NCBI GenBank assembly: GCA_020809705.1
Contig: CP085827.1
Coordinates: 1,612,001 to 1,676,000 of the forward strand
Direction: 5' to 3'
From: Calonectria ilicicola
Lineage: Eukaryota; Ascomycota; Sordariomycetes; Hypocreales; Nectriaceae
DNA: 64,000 bases
Below the pieces are notes generated by a model. The model was not told the DNA's origin. It did not search any database and saw nothing but the letters and a program-made list of their open reading frames with translations. The translations under genes were made by a program, and so were the position numbers. Below, piece by piece: positions 1-10,859 of the stretch (position 1 is the first letter of the stretch; each line of letters begins with the position of its first letter).

Positions 1-33
1 TCGTTTTTTTCTTCCCTCTCTTTTTTATTCCAG

Positions 34-502
34 CCCTCCCCTTTGCCACCCCCATCAACGGACAGACGAGTACTAACACAGGCAGCTTCTACCATACACG
101 CCTACCTCACCGTAGTATTTATCCTCGCCGTTCACGCGACTGAGGACCGTTTCCATAACCTAGAATGTCTTCGCATGCTAGATCGAGAGCTCAGACCGAG
201 GGATGAGCTTCTCGAGGCCATTGCGCTTGATATTTGCGGCATCGCATTTACAGCCAAGACCCCATCAGTCATTGTAAATGCATTCAGCCTCATTTCGTAC
301 TGCATGTGACCCTGAAACGCTCCGTGTCATCGTTTTCCCCTCCGCCAGCTAACCGGGTTGTGTAGGCGCCAGGTACATTCGGGCCGAGGTTGTTCGCCAG
401 GAGCTGACCCGACAGCTCTTGGCCTGCAAGTCAAACATTGGTTGGCCTGTTGAACCCCTAATCCAGAACTTGGAGGAATCGTGGAGGTCGGAAACAGTGT
501 AG
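34..502 (+). CDS. 3' end of a gene, probably a fungal transcription factor (partial)
   Basis: Only the C-terminal part lies in the window. An exon seems to open after a pyrimidine-rich acceptor ending CAG at 31-33 and runs to 305. An intron 306-372 (GTGACC..CCAG) follows, then the last exon 373-502 ending in TAG. The joined product reads through without stops and ends in a segment with the pattern RQELTRQLL..IGWPVEPLIQNLEESW. Fungal Zn2Cys6 regulators often end in a similar 'GW..e..v..Ll.eW' helix, so a regulator of that class is my best guess. No DNA-binding domain is visible because the 5' part is outside the window. The exon border at 34 could be elsewhere. Confidence 0.4.
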
Positions 503-723
503 TAGTTGCAGCATGGCTGGTCACATGAGAAACAATAATTCCTTTTGGCCTAGACCAAATGTGGAAAGGTACCCCGAGACTCGGAAAACTCATCGAAGGT
601 GCCAACAAAAAGAATTATAAGTAAAGGTCCAATTCGGCGGTGAAAAGCATTCTTTTTCTTCATTCTCTTCGCCTCAGACGCGATTAAAAAGCGTGTGCGA
701 CTATCTAGGCGTGATTAAAAAAA

Positions 724-1787
724 ATGTTTCGTGTTTCAATCTCAAGACTTGTCCCGACTCTTGCGAGAGGGGGGCGTCGATGCTTCGCGTCAGCAACACC
801 ACTTCCGCGACCAGCCGTTATTCAGCCTTCAATTGAGGAGGTGAAGAGCCAAACACTCAATGCTAGAAACCTAGAGATTGCCGTTCGTCACATGCATGAA
901 GATGGGTTGGTCGTTGTTGAAGACGTCGTCCCGCATGAACACATTGATGCTCTAAACCCAAAGATGGTTCAAGACGCTTTGACACTGGCGGGACGAGGTA
1001 GCGACGGCCCGTTCAACTACAACAAGGGTAATATTCAACAAGATGCGCCACCCATTGCCAAGTTCTTTTTCCCATCCATCTTTACAAGTACGTATCTCAT
1101 TACACACTGTCAAGCCCAATTGAAAGACAACTCACGCACCAACACCCACTTCTAGATCCAATTGCAACACAAATCACATCTGCTGTATTAGGCCCGCGTC
1201 CAAAATGGACTTTTTGCTCTGCAAACTCGGCAATGCCAACAGGTTCAGAAGCCTTGAGGCAGCCCGTCCACTCGGACGCAGACTTTTCCCATCCTTCGCA
1301 CCCGTTTGCGCTGGTCATCAACGTGCCGCTCGTCACCACGACGCCGGAAAACGGATCCACAGAGCTCTGGCTCGGCACCCACTCCAGGTCCGGAGTGGAG
1401 GCCCAGGAAGGGGCCCACGGCGAACGGGCAAGCGGCCGCATCAACGAGGCCATGCTAGAGCAGCGGCGACGGGTCGCGCCGCCGCTGCAGCCCGTCATAA
1501 AAAAGGGCAGCCTCGTGGTGCGCGACCTCCGCCTCTGGCACGCGGGCATGCCCAACTCGACCGACCAGGTCAGAGTCATGCTGGCCATGATCCATTTCGC
1601 GCCGTGGTACCGCAACAGGATGCGCCTCGAGCTTGGCGACGACATCAAGCCCGTGCTCGAGGCTCTAGACCGCGAGGGGAAGCTGGGATTGGAGGTTCCT
1701 GTTGACTGGCTCAACGCAAGCGAGGTCATGGGAAAATACCTGGACCGGGGCTTTGGCAACAGCTACGACTTTGATCAAGAGCTCTGA
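724..1787 (+). CDS. Phytanoyl-CoA dioxygenase (PhyH) family protein, probably mitochondrial
   Basis: Two exons, 724-1087 and 1156-1787, with a 68-nt intron (GTACGT..TTCTAG), give 331 aa. Members of this Fe(II)/2-oxoglutarate oxygenase family hydroxylate lipid or secondary-metabolite substrates; the substrate here cannot be told. The metal triad is visible: H160-x-D162 in 'VHSDADF', distal H250 in 'LWHAGMPN', and R261 as the likely 2-oxoglutarate-binding Arg. The first 30 residues are rich in Arg, Ser and Ala and lack acidic residues, which fits a mitochondrial presequence. The ATG lies straight after an A-rich stretch and is the first in frame. Fungal family members are usually 280-350 aa, so the length is normal. 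Its nearest neighbours do not suggest a metabolic cluster. Confidence 0.85.
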
Positions 1788-2201
1788 AGTATTTCATGTA
1801 TAGTAACTCGGCTGTGGTGCTAGTTTCAAGCCTACAGCAGCAGGGATCATAGCTTTGAAAAAAAAAAAAAAAAAAAAAACATTGGGATCCAAGCTCTGCA
1901 CATTGTAAACAAATAGGCAATTCACTTTCACATGCGAAACACGGCTTACACACAGATGATTGAATAGTATAGTGACATTGTCGTAGTAATTACCATGTCT
2001 CTCAGGACACCCAATTACGATAATTAATTACATCCAAGTGGCGCGCTCCTCATTATCCCCGACAAGGGGGCGCATCCTTACAAACGTTTTTTGTTCGATC
2101 CACTAGTAGTTCCCAAAAGCCATGTTCATACCGTCCCAATTATGCAACTTGTGTACTAAAAAGCAAAAATGACAGAGCAAGCAGAGAGCCCATGGCCCAG
2201 C
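1788..2201. other. Intergenic 3' region between converging genes
   Basis: This spacer lies between two genes that converge (PhyH on plus, Cys-rich protein on minus). It carries a run of about 22 A at 1858-1879, probably a simple-sequence slip site, and AT-rich 3' UTR-like sequence. I see no gene in it. Confidence 0.6.
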
Positions 2202-2738
2202 TTAGATCTGGAAGGCACCGAAAGCGGTGGCGGAGAAGAGGAGGGCACCGAGGGCTAGACCCAGGGTGCTGACAACGGGCTGGGCCTTGACGCCGGGGGC
2301 GGCGCTGTCGGAGGAGGTGGACTTGGAGGAGCCGCTGGAGGAGGTGCCAGAGCTAGAGGACCCAGACTCAGAGGCGTCAGTGCCAGTGGACTTAGCGTTG
2401 ATGACGGTAGCATCGGCGGTAGCAGCGATCTTGTGGGAGGTGGCGGTAGCAGTGGCAGTGGTGTTGCCACGGCAGAAGGGGGCCGAGTCGGCGGCACCCT
2501 CCTTGATGAAGCACTTGGACAGCTCGCCTACGGTCTGGTCGATGGCCAGGCAGTAGAGACCGCAGTTGTCGTAGTAGGAAACGATATCGGTATCACCACA
2601 GCAAGCCTCCATGATCTTGATGTTGGCCTTGCTGTAGGGCAGGGCGCACACGGCATCGTGGACGGGAGTGTCGTACAGGTTGGCGGCACAGCCGTTGGTG
2701 GGCGCAGAGGCGACGGAGGCGGAGGTGGTGGTAGACAT
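2202..2738 (-). CDS. Cys-rich, Ser/Thr-rich protein with a hydrophobic C-terminus (GPI-anchor-like)
   Basis: A single exon of 178 aa. Residues 15-90 hold eight cysteines, including a CC pair and an N-C-G-L-Y-C motif, so a disulfide-bonded domain is likely. Residues 90-150 are a low-complexity Thr/Ala/Ser/Gly linker. The last 20 residues are hydrophobic (VVSTLGLALGALLF..) and preceded by small residues, as in GPI-anchored or tail-anchored proteins. No N-terminal signal peptide is visible: the start is MSTTTSASVASAPTNGC. Either the real start is in an upstream exon I did not find or the protein enters membranes by its tail. Similar Cys-rich proteins are common in ascomycete genomes without known function. 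Confidence 0.75.
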   Translation of the reverse strand: MSTTTSASVASAPTNGCAANLYDTPVHDAVCALPYSKANIKIMEACCGDTDIVSYYDNCGLYCLAIDQTVGELSKCFIKEGAADSAPFCRGNTTATATATSHKIAATADATVINAKSTGTDASESGSSSSGTSSSGSSKSTSSDSAAPGVKAQPVVSTLGLALGALLFSATAFGAFQI

Positions 2739-5534
2739 TGTGATGTGCGTTGTTGGTTTGGTGGTGGTGGAGTGTAAACGACGACGGTCCTCAACAGGAA
2801 GCGATTGTGCTTTAGTGGAGAGATGGAGAAGCGAATGAGTCTGAAGCGAGAAGAGAGAGACTTCGAAAAGGGGAGGGGAGGAGAATTATTTTTATTATGA
2901 CGCGAAGAAAAAAAAAATAGGGCCTTTGGGTACAGCACTGCAAGCAAAGCAAATGGTTGCTACACACGTCCTGGTCTGACGTCCAGGCCGATATTTAATC
3001 AAAACAATACTCCACCAGCCCCCCTGAACAAGGCTAGTCGGACATGGATCTGGCTGATCGCCGAGTGCGCTACGGCCCAGTGAGCCAACCCAATCAAAGC
3101 CCTATTAATAGGCGAGGCATCCCTACAGGCGCCCCCCAAGCCCCCTCAGGCTCCTCGTATTTCATCCCCTGTCTGGCCTAGCACGTCCCCCGTCGCCGGG
3201 CCATTCTGGGCTGCTCTGGGCTCTGGGGCCTCCGTGATGGTGGTAGTGTACTCCGTAGTGGTAGTGGGGCATCATGTCTCAGAGCCCGGCCCACGACAAT
3301 TTGTTAGGGGCCAAACGGGCTTACGGCTGATGCTGATGGAGCCAAGCAAGGTCGGTCGCACCCCAACCCCATGCTCTCAGCTTGCTTTGCTTTGCCAACG
3401 TCGTGACCAAAAGGACCACTTCGCGTTACCCAGCGGGTGCCTGTGTCTGTCCTGTTGCGTTAGAACCCGCGCCTTGGCATGTCTCACCCCAAAAGATTGC
3501 CATGTCTGTGTTTGTGATGATGCCTGCCGTCCTGTCCTTGTCCTGTCCTGTCTTTTGCGCTGTCTTGCTTGACAGTGTCTTGCTTTGCTTGGCCCACCGA
3601 AAAACCTGGCAGCCCTAGCAGTTGTGGATATGCCCCCCCAGAACATCCATCGTACCCGGAGCATAACTCTAAACCCGTCTATCCCATGCCGAGTTCCGCA
3701 CCTCGTTTTTCTTTCTTCCATCTTTGATCTTACGTCATTTTTGGCGGCAGCCGACTTGGTAGAATAAATCCTCTGCGCAGCGAAATTGTAGATAAGATGA
3801 GCAAGGCAAACCCATCGGGACATTTTTGGCCAAAAACGAAACAGAATAGTCCGGTGTCTGCCCAATTTGGTCGTCACCCTGCGCACCCTAGCACCTAGCT
3901 AGGCGCCGTCGTTCAGCTTGCTCAATGCCGGTTGGTCCGGTCCGCCTCCAGCGTCTCCAGTGGCTTCAGGCCACTAAAAGCCTCCTTCAAACAGCCTTTG
4001 GCTCCCCCGCTGCCCAGTGCACCCGCTCCTGTCTGGTCTCGACACCCTTAGGATGATCTGACTAGCCTGCGCCATCCAGTCGGGTGCATGAAACGCGCCC
4101 AGTTCCCGGTCTCCCAGGCTACCATTGCAATATCTATGATTCTCTCGTCGCACCTTTTCCCACCACTTGCCTGATCTGTCATGTGCTGAAGGCTGGGTTC
4201 TGCACAGCCTACGTCAGCGCAAGTTACCCTAGCCAGTTGATCACGGAATAAACATGTCACGGCGCACTTGGCTTTTTTCTTGCAATTTAGCCGTCAGAGA
4301 AATTCATCGATAAATAAAAAATATTCACAAAAGATTGGTGAATAAAATGCACTACATGTTAAATTACTAATTAGCCCTACGCATATGATATTTTATTTAT
4401 TTCCTCCAATTTATCTTTCGGCCCCTCAATTTTTGGCTTCAAAGCCGTGTCATGTTTCGAGTCGCCTGCCTGTGTACGTGTGTGTGCCCTGACACTTCAT
4501 ACCCACAGTGCCAGCACAGCCGCCTGTCAACTGTCAGTCCGAGCCCTTGCCCAATAGTTGCCACTTTATCATGCACAGGATCGCGATCCCAAGCAATAAG
4601 CGCTAGCCCAAAGATGGCCTCGATATCCCATATGACCAACCAAGGAACCAGCGCCTTCTAACGCATGGCTGGCTGTCTAGGCCTCGGCCCGTGGCATCAT
4701 CTGAGACGTAACCACTGTAATTAGGGAAATATCAACCTTATTTGATACACTTTTTCTATCCTATCAGCTTTATGAAGCCCAATTCTGCCCTATTAAGACA
4801 GTGAGAAGACAGTAGCATCATGCAAAGATACCTACAGCTTCTTTGAATAGCACTTTATTTTAGCGTGGCATCTGAAGCCGTTCACTACAATGGATGCCCG
4901 TAGCCTGTCAAGCCCCAAGCTACGCTATTCTGCTTGGGAATGATTATCATTATTCCGAGATAGTTGCCAGATGTTGGATTGACATCAGCACGCACCTGGG
5001 ATGAAGTTCTTCCGGCCGTTGATTCAACTGTCGAGGTCATTCCAAATATACCAGACTGCCCACTCTATGAATAGGATGCTTCCACAAACCAATGTTTGTG
5101 TTATTGCTTGCGAACCACTGTGCCATGTCATAATGTTTAAGCAAGGGGGCGGAACTACACGTCACCACCCCTTCCTAGGCCAATCATTTGGACGATTTCC
5201 CCACATATGCCCAACACGCTGTACCAATATTTTGTCAACTCTGAATTATCCAAGCCAGCTTCACTCGTGGTCCAAGCATTTTCAGCTATTACAATTCAAT
5301 TGACTCGTGTCAACAGCACAAGTCTTGTACAGAATGACTCAACTTGGTGTGGCTCTTTATAGAACACCGCGCGGGTCGCCCGATATAGGATAGGACAAAC
5401 CTTAGATTTGACTAAGCCGAAACAGAGGTCCGCGCGCAAACACAAAAGGAACAGGAGCATCTTTTTCATGTAGAGATCCTTTGCAGAAGAACTCTCTCGT
5501 CACTTGATATTTGCATGCGCGCGGGGATCCGAAT
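2739..5534. other. Long intergenic region, 2.8 kb
   Basis: This interval separates the Cys-rich protein gene (minus) from the Zn2Cys6 factor (plus), which are divergent, so it must contain both promoters. The part near 2740-2950 is CT-rich on the minus strand, typical of a fungal 5' leader. The part 4260-4440 is distinctly AT-rich. Open frames here (for example 3377-3886 minus, 5001-5303 plus) show no domain or plausible composition. I see no gene. Confidence 0.5.
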
Positions 5535-7298
5535 ATGGCAGCACGAAGTACGGAAACCCACGGATGCTGGATCTGCCGCCTGCGCCGGAAGAAGTGTGAC
5601 GCAGCTCGGCCCCTCTGTGGAGCTTGTAATGCTTTAGGACTTCAATGCGTCTACAGCGATAACAAGCCGGAATGGATGGATGGGAAACACCAACAAAAGG
5701 AGATGGCCGAGCTGATCAAAACCAAGATTAAAAAGACTGCCAGAGGGAGACGTGATAGAAACGCTGAGCTTTCCAACGGGGACACCTTTGTCAACACATT
5801 TATTGTCGATTACAATAATCAGGCTCTGCCTACAGAGTCAGAATCCCTCGGACAGAAAAATGACCAAGTGATTTCCCCAGATCACACATCCAGCGATACC
5901 AAGAATAACGACAAACACAACGATCATCTGATATCACCCTCCCAGGATTCTGCCGAATTTCCCCACCTTAGCCTTGATGAAGAAGCCGAAGCAAGTTTTA
6001 TGATGTTGTATCTTGATTTCGTCTTCCCGTTTCTATTCCCTCACTACCGACCATCCGTTCTCGACTATGGCCGACACTGGCTCCTCAACTTGACCAAGAA
6101 AAACAAGGTCGTCCATCACACGGCCATCAGCCTCGGTGCTTACTTCTTCGCAGTAACACTCAACAAAGCCCACCCCGAAAATCACCACGGGAAATGCAAA
6201 GGATTGGTCTGGGATCAGTTAGAAAAGCAATCGGATGCAGCCATAAAGATGGCGCAAGAAGACATTTATACAATACGCCAGCAGGGTGCCACTGCATCTC
6301 TGATACAGCGTGCTAGAGCCGTGGAAAGCATCATTTACATTCTCATATTTGAAGTCATGGTCGGAAAGTCCCAAGACTGGAATATGCACCTCAAACCGAC
6401 GTTGATACTGTTTTCTGAGCTTCTTAATAACAACGGCAAGGGTAACCTAGACGAGGTCCTTGAGATTATGGCCCGACCACCCTGGGCGGCGATGAACTAC
6501 GTCAATTCAGTGTCCAACACGACGGACCAGTCAGCGATTCGCTTTTTCAGTGGTATCCTACTCTTTATTGATGTCATTTCCAGTACGGCCTTGAGCCAAC
6601 CGCCACACCTCCAAAAGTATTACGACAACTTACTTGGCCAAAGTCACTACGGAAACGGACGAATTGATATGAATATCATCGTTGGCTGCTCAAACTGGGT
6701 CATGACTTCAATTGCAGATATATCGGCCTTGAGTGCTTGGAAAAACGAAGCTAGGCGGATGGGGACCTTCTCAAAAGTTGACTTGACTGGGCGCTCGGAG
6801 CCCATCTCATGTATCTTGACTCAAGGATTTGCTCAACTTGATAACACTGATGCACATGCATCCCCATTGTTCAATAACGGAACCCAGATTTATTACGGAT
6901 ATCAAGCAGCTGGGGAATCAACTAGTTGCACGCGAATTTGGGCCTTGGCTGCAACTGTGTATTTGGAAACCATCATTTCTGGTTGGCAACCTATCAATCA
7001 CATCATCCGCCAAAGCGTGTCACAGGGCCTTCATCTCATGAATGCGGTGCCTTCTTCTGCTCAACTTCGCGCGCTGGCCTGGCCAATCTGTGTGCTGGGG
7101 TGTTTAGCCACATCTGATCAGCAGCAAGAGTTTCGCGACGTTATTACTAAGATTGGAGAGTTACACGTGTTAGGGACAATAGACGAGGTACTTCGTATTC
7201 TAGAAATGGTGTGGAAACAATGCGAACTGCAGACTGAAGACGGTTGGGATTTATCCAAATGCCTTAGTATTCTGGGCAAACCTGTACTATTGATTTGA
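5535..7298 (+). CDS. Zn2Cys6 (C6) fungal transcription factor
   Basis: A single-exon gene of 587 aa starting at the first in-frame ATG (5535). The N-terminus has a complete binuclear zinc cluster, C11-x2-C14-x6-C21-x6-C28-x2-C31-x6-C38, with the basic stretch RLRRKK after the second Cys. A Lys/Arg-rich linker follows (about 50-75), then an acidic and polar region. From about residue 140 to the end the protein is helical and hydrophobic, starting LSLDEEAEASFMMLYLDFVFPFLFPHYRP, the usual start of the fungal-specific regulatory domain (Fungal_trans_2-like). It should bind DNA in the nucleus as a dimer or monomer; its targets are unknown. It converges with the GAL80-like gene; there is no direct evidence that they work together. 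Confidence 0.9.
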   Translation: MAARSTETHGCWICRLRRKKCDAARPLCGACNALGLQCVYSDNKPEWMDGKHQQKEMAELIKTKIKKTARGRRDRNAELSNGDTFVNTFIVDYNNQALPTESESLGQKNDQVISPDHTSSDTKNNDKHNDHLISPSQDSAEFPHLSLDEEAEASFMMLYLDFVFPFLFPHYRPSVLDYGRHWLLNLTKKNKVVHHTAISLGAYFFAVTLNKAHPENHHGKCKGLVWDQLEKQSDAAIKMAQEDIYTIRQQGATASLIQRARAVESIIYILIFEVMVGKSQDWNMHLKPTLILFSELLNNNGKGNLDEVLEIMARPPWAAMNYVNSVSNTTDQSAIRFFSGILLFIDVISSTALSQPPHLQKYYDNLLGQSHYGNGRIDMNIIVGCSNWVMTSIADISALSAWKNEARRMGTFSKVDLTGRSEPISCILTQGFAQLDNTDAHASPLFNNGTQIYYGYQAAGESTSCTRIWALAATVYLETIISGWQPINHIIRQSVSQGLHLMNAVPSSAQLRALAWPICVLGCLATSDQQQEFRDVITKIGELHVLGTIDEVLRILEMVWKQCELQTEDGWDLSKCLSILGKPVLLI

Positions 7299-7789
7299 GA
7301 GAAAATTAGCTTCAATCAAACACCTATACCCCCTTTTTTCGCCTTCATATTGGTCGACGACGAACTTAATTCAAAAGTTTTAAAATTCGGTTCACTCCTG
7401 AATAGCATACTGGATAGAGTGATGGAATTGTCTCCGGGGTCAACTTTGTGCCAGCCTGACAATAAGACTTCCGGAGGGACAATCCTCCTAGGTCAGGGAA
7501 TATTGGTGAAGAAATGCGGAGATTATAATTGGCTAGTGGGTACTACAGGGACAAAACCAGCGAACAAAAACTCAAATTCACCAGTTTCACTTGCTTTGCC
7601 GTAGACTAGACTCCACTGACATTGAGGGACAGAAGCTATGTTACTCGATCATCACCATTAGCGCTACTCTAATCTGTTGTTAATGTATTACGCTAATCTT
7701 GAAACGGTGCAGCGCGCGGTCAACCCTAAAGCAGTCAACCCCAATGATGTGCCTGAAGCCGTCAATCCCGACCATCTAACACGATTCCC
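7299..7789. other. Convergent intergenic spacer, 0.5 kb
   Basis: It holds the 3' ends of the Zn2Cys6 factor and the GAL80-like gene. Around 7708-7776 there is a small triplicated motif: 'ggtcaaccctaaag', 'cagtcaaccccaatg' and 'ccgtcaatcccgacc' follow each other at roughly 20-40 base spacing. There is no gene that I can support. Confidence 0.4.
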
Positions 7790-8939
7790 TTACAAATATT
7801 CCTCCCTTGTCCCCTTCTGGTTGCTTCGGTAGATGGCTTCTAACATACGATGCCGAACTAGCGCATCTTCAAAGGTCGGCGCAGCACCCTCTCCCTTTCC
7901 AGCAAAAGCATCCCATGCCTTGCCCGTGTTGTACGAAAAGCCGTCTGCCTTGGCCACCTCAATTTTTGTGAGCTTAGCTCCTGGCTCGGACGACACAAAG
8001 CTAATGGTGGGCTGGAATCCCTGGATATTTCCCATCGGTCCCTCCAAGAGCAGAGTTCCCTTTGTCCCGCTGATTTCCCAGAAGAAATTCTTGCCAATCG
8101 GGCTCATGCCTCCTTGACAGACAGCGGTTGCGACACCGCCTCCCTGCATCCGGCCAATGACAGAGCAATGGTCATGAGAAGTCTTCTTCACGACTTCCCC
8201 AGTCGGGTTGCCTTCCGCATCACCGAGGGGAACTTCTGACCTGTTGTTTGCGAGAGTCGCCTGTAAGCTGGTGAGTTCACCAACAACAAAGCACAAAGCG
8301 TCAAGAGCATGTCCTACTGAGATGGACATCAAATTGGCTCCATTTTCAATATCAGCACCAAAGTCAAGATCCTTTGGAAATACGGCTCCAAACCATGGAC
8401 TAGTAAAGTTCATGGTGGTCTGCAAAATGTCGCCAAGTTGGCCGTCCTCCACCATCTGTTTTGCCTTCAAGATCGAAGGGTCATGGCGCCCCTGCAATCC
8501 AATAAGGGTCTTGACACCTTTCTCAGAAGCGAGCTTAGTTAGATATTCTGCTTCGTCAAGGTTACGACCAAGGGGCCACTCGGAAAAGACACTTTTCCCA
8601 GCGTTGATGGCCGCTTCAATAACTGGATAATGAAGTGGAACCTTCAGGCAAACAGCCACCATATCAACATTCGGGTCGCGTCCCAGGGATTGAATATCTC
8701 CGTAGGTAGCGACTCCAGGTTCCAGCTTATGAACCTCAACTGCTTTCTTGGCGGCTTTCTCAGAACTGTTCTGCAATGCCACAATCTGATAGTTTGTTGT
8801 TTTCGTAAAGTAGGGAAGATGAGCTGCGGTGGACCATTTCCATCCACTGTCAGATGTTAGTACACAGCGTGTCTTGTATTTGGGATACCCACGGCTGAGA
8901 TGGAAGACCGATAAATCCAACTTTGATCAAAGATGACAT
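7790..8939 (-). CDS. GAL80-like Gfo/Idh/MocA family protein
   Basis: Exon 1 runs 8939-8893 and exon 2 8846-7790, split by a 46-nt intron whose branch site TACTAAC lies 12 nt before the acceptor. The product is 367 aa. The N-terminus is the NAD(P)-binding Rossmann start (SLIKVGFIGLPSQPGWKWSTAAHLPYF), followed by a C-terminal substrate-domain region (residues about 130-350). The canonical E-K-P motif of catalytic Gfo/Idh/MocA enzymes reads E-W-P-L-G-R-N here, so the catalytic Lys is missing. This is the pattern in GAL80 and its filamentous-fungal relatives, which bind dinucleotide and act as regulators rather than dehydrogenases. Whether this one is a regulator or a modified enzyme cannot be decided from sequence. 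It shares a 0.5 kb promoter with the divergent gene at 9449. Confidence 0.85.
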
Positions 8940-9034
8940 TTTGAGACGAGTTTCGTAGTTAAGGTGGTAGGTGATGCTGTGATTGTGAATAATGAGCTGA
9001 ATGTAGAAGCTGAGCACCGAAGGATCAAAGACCA

Positions 9035-9041
9035 TTTTATA
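9035..9041 (-). promoter_or_regulatory. Probable TATA box of the GAL80-like gene
   Basis: TATAAAA on the minus strand lies about 96 nt upstream of the ATG at 8939. The distance is typical for TATA-containing, often inducible, fungal promoters. Confidence 0.4.
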
Positions 9042-9448
9042 GAATCATCATGAAGTAATGCATATCATAAAAGTAGGTGATTTATAAAAAAGCCCCAACC
9101 CCTAAGAAAACCTAATTAGAAATCAAATTCTTGATTGATACTTAGATGATTACTCGGTGTAATTATCTGCCCGAGATGGGCCCCGTTTCAACGCTGGTGC
9201 TTGAATCTGCATGACTGGCGGCATTTCGAGAACATACCCTGTCCTTCCCCTCTACACTAGCCCAAGTTTTTACCTTCCAGGTTGCCCGAAAACTATTCTC
9301 CGCGCGCTCTCCTTGTTTCTAGGTCTAGCTTCATGGGCCATTCATGATTTGTTAGCGCCAAAGAGCTGCTTTAATTTATAATCGCCACAACCCGCACTTG
9401 TGCCTTCCCTCATGCGCATCCCTCTCATCGCAGATTCGTTTGCCCACT

Positions 9449-9899
9449 ATGTTCACTACTCAATCAGTCAGTTCCTTTCTCTTCAAGGTCGCCGCGGGTC
9501 TGAATGCGATCTCGGTACCAGGCCACATCAAGTATGGATTTGAGCATCTGAATCCCGCAATGAAGATGATTAGCTCGAGCCCCGAGTTGAAGATCGGCGA
9601 ACAGAGCGCTATAGTCGGATGGGATTACATGAATGCAACTCTTCTTATCGCAGGTAAGCACTACACATCACTTGAAGGTAAGTTTGTATTGCTAAAACTG
9701 AAAAATAGCCGTTCTAAACTGGCGTTGGAGCCATACCAACGGGCCTCGAGAAAATTCTGACAAGTTCATCTTCTGGACTTTACTTGCAGCTGGCGGGTTT
9801 GTGGGGTTTCGGTATTGGCGGCTATCGTCATTCAAGCCTTTGATATCTTTATGGATTGCACCAGTTTTAGGGCTCTTTGGATGGGTTATTGCAGCTTGA
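9449..9899 (+). CDS. Small membrane protein with four hydrophobic helices
   Basis: Exons 9449-9653 and 9709-9899, with a 55-nt intron (GTAAGC..AATAG), give 131 aa. Four hydrophobic stretches are visible: around residues 6-28, 54-72 (crossing the splice), 84-105 and 111-131. The last helix runs to the C-terminus (APVLGLFGWVIAA). A conserved-looking 'SVPGHIKYGFEHLNP' lies after helix 1. Several short four-helix membrane protein families of unknown function occur in fungi; I cannot name the family. Joining the two exons restores a continuous hydrophobic profile, which supports the model. Confidence 0.7.
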
Positions 9900-10759
9900 G
9901 GTACTACCAGAAATCTAGCTAGCTGGGGTGCTACAATTGCACTGAGCACAGTCTGAATACATGAAGAATAAATGTTGAATACGTTGATATACCATATTGC
10001 TGCGCATAACTATCGTACTTTTTGAAGGGGATGTAAATAAGGGGCCAAATTTTCCAGGCACGTCAACATTGTGGTGTGATTGGAAAAAATTGTCCCCAAC
10101 ACCCGTAGCATAGGCAGTCAGCCATCTGCCTATGGTCCCTACTTCTTTACCTTGATCTGAGCACTAAGCCAACTCTAGAACAACGCGCGGTGGTGATTGT
10201 TATGGTATAGACCGGTCGGAGTTTGATGGTTTGTACGTAACCCATGGTTGCAGAGTGCACACGCAGGGATATCGCTACTTGCTAAGCGGAGAAATTGTTA
10301 TTTTGGGATTTTAGCTGTTGCTGCCTCCGGTCCATTGCAACACATCAAGTATGGCCCGGAGCACTGTCAATGAAATTCTCTTGCAGTACTCCCATCAACG
10401 GATCGGCGGAGTTCATTGTTGCTTATTAAAAGCCAAAAATGATTCCGAATCGAGGCTGGATGAAAGTACGCTGATGGGTTGCGAGCACAGACCTGACAAA
10501 GGCCACAAACAGAATCCCGCGCGGTCATCCCAAAGAAGCAGGTCGCCCCACAATCGCAAATTTACAATGAGCCGAAAAAATGACTTTTGTTACTCTTACT
10601 GTACGAGCGTATTGATCGGGCGGTGTGCATTTGTAATTGGAGTGTTTAGCTAGGTTTTGGTAATATCCGAATATTAGAAATCAGTCTTCATCCGGTTACA
10701 GGTAATGGTGATTCGCTTAGTAGGTCATCGTGTGCTGTCATTTATGATATCGAATGGGA
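9900..10759. other. Intergenic region, 0.9 kb
   Basis: I see nothing that supports a gene here. An open frame at 10318-10653 (plus, 111 aa) has no ATG near a promoter-like element and its composition is random-looking. Confidence 0.4.
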
Positions 10760-10766
10760 TATAAAG
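10760..10766 (+). promoter_or_regulatory. Probable TATA box
   Basis: TATAAAG lies 100 nt before the ATG at 10860. The stretch between them is rich in CA and CT, as expected of a short fungal 5' leader. Confidence 0.4.
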
Positions 10767-10859
10767 CAAAGAACTCCCTCGAACTGGTAGATCCAATATC
10801 ACATCACCAAGAGCTTCAACTTCAAGTCTTCTACATCAGAAACATCAACAGTATCCAAA

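Noticed and set aside
1100..1759. 219-codon open frame on the minus strand inside the PhyH gene
   Set aside because: It is the antisense shadow of a gene with clear active-site motifs; its composition is Ser/Arg-rich with no domain.
3377..3886. 169-codon minus-strand frame
   Set aside because: Arg/Gln/Trp-rich random-like product without domain.
10318..10653. 111-codon plus frame
   Set aside because: No ATG until residue 12, no domain, no intron or promoter signals.
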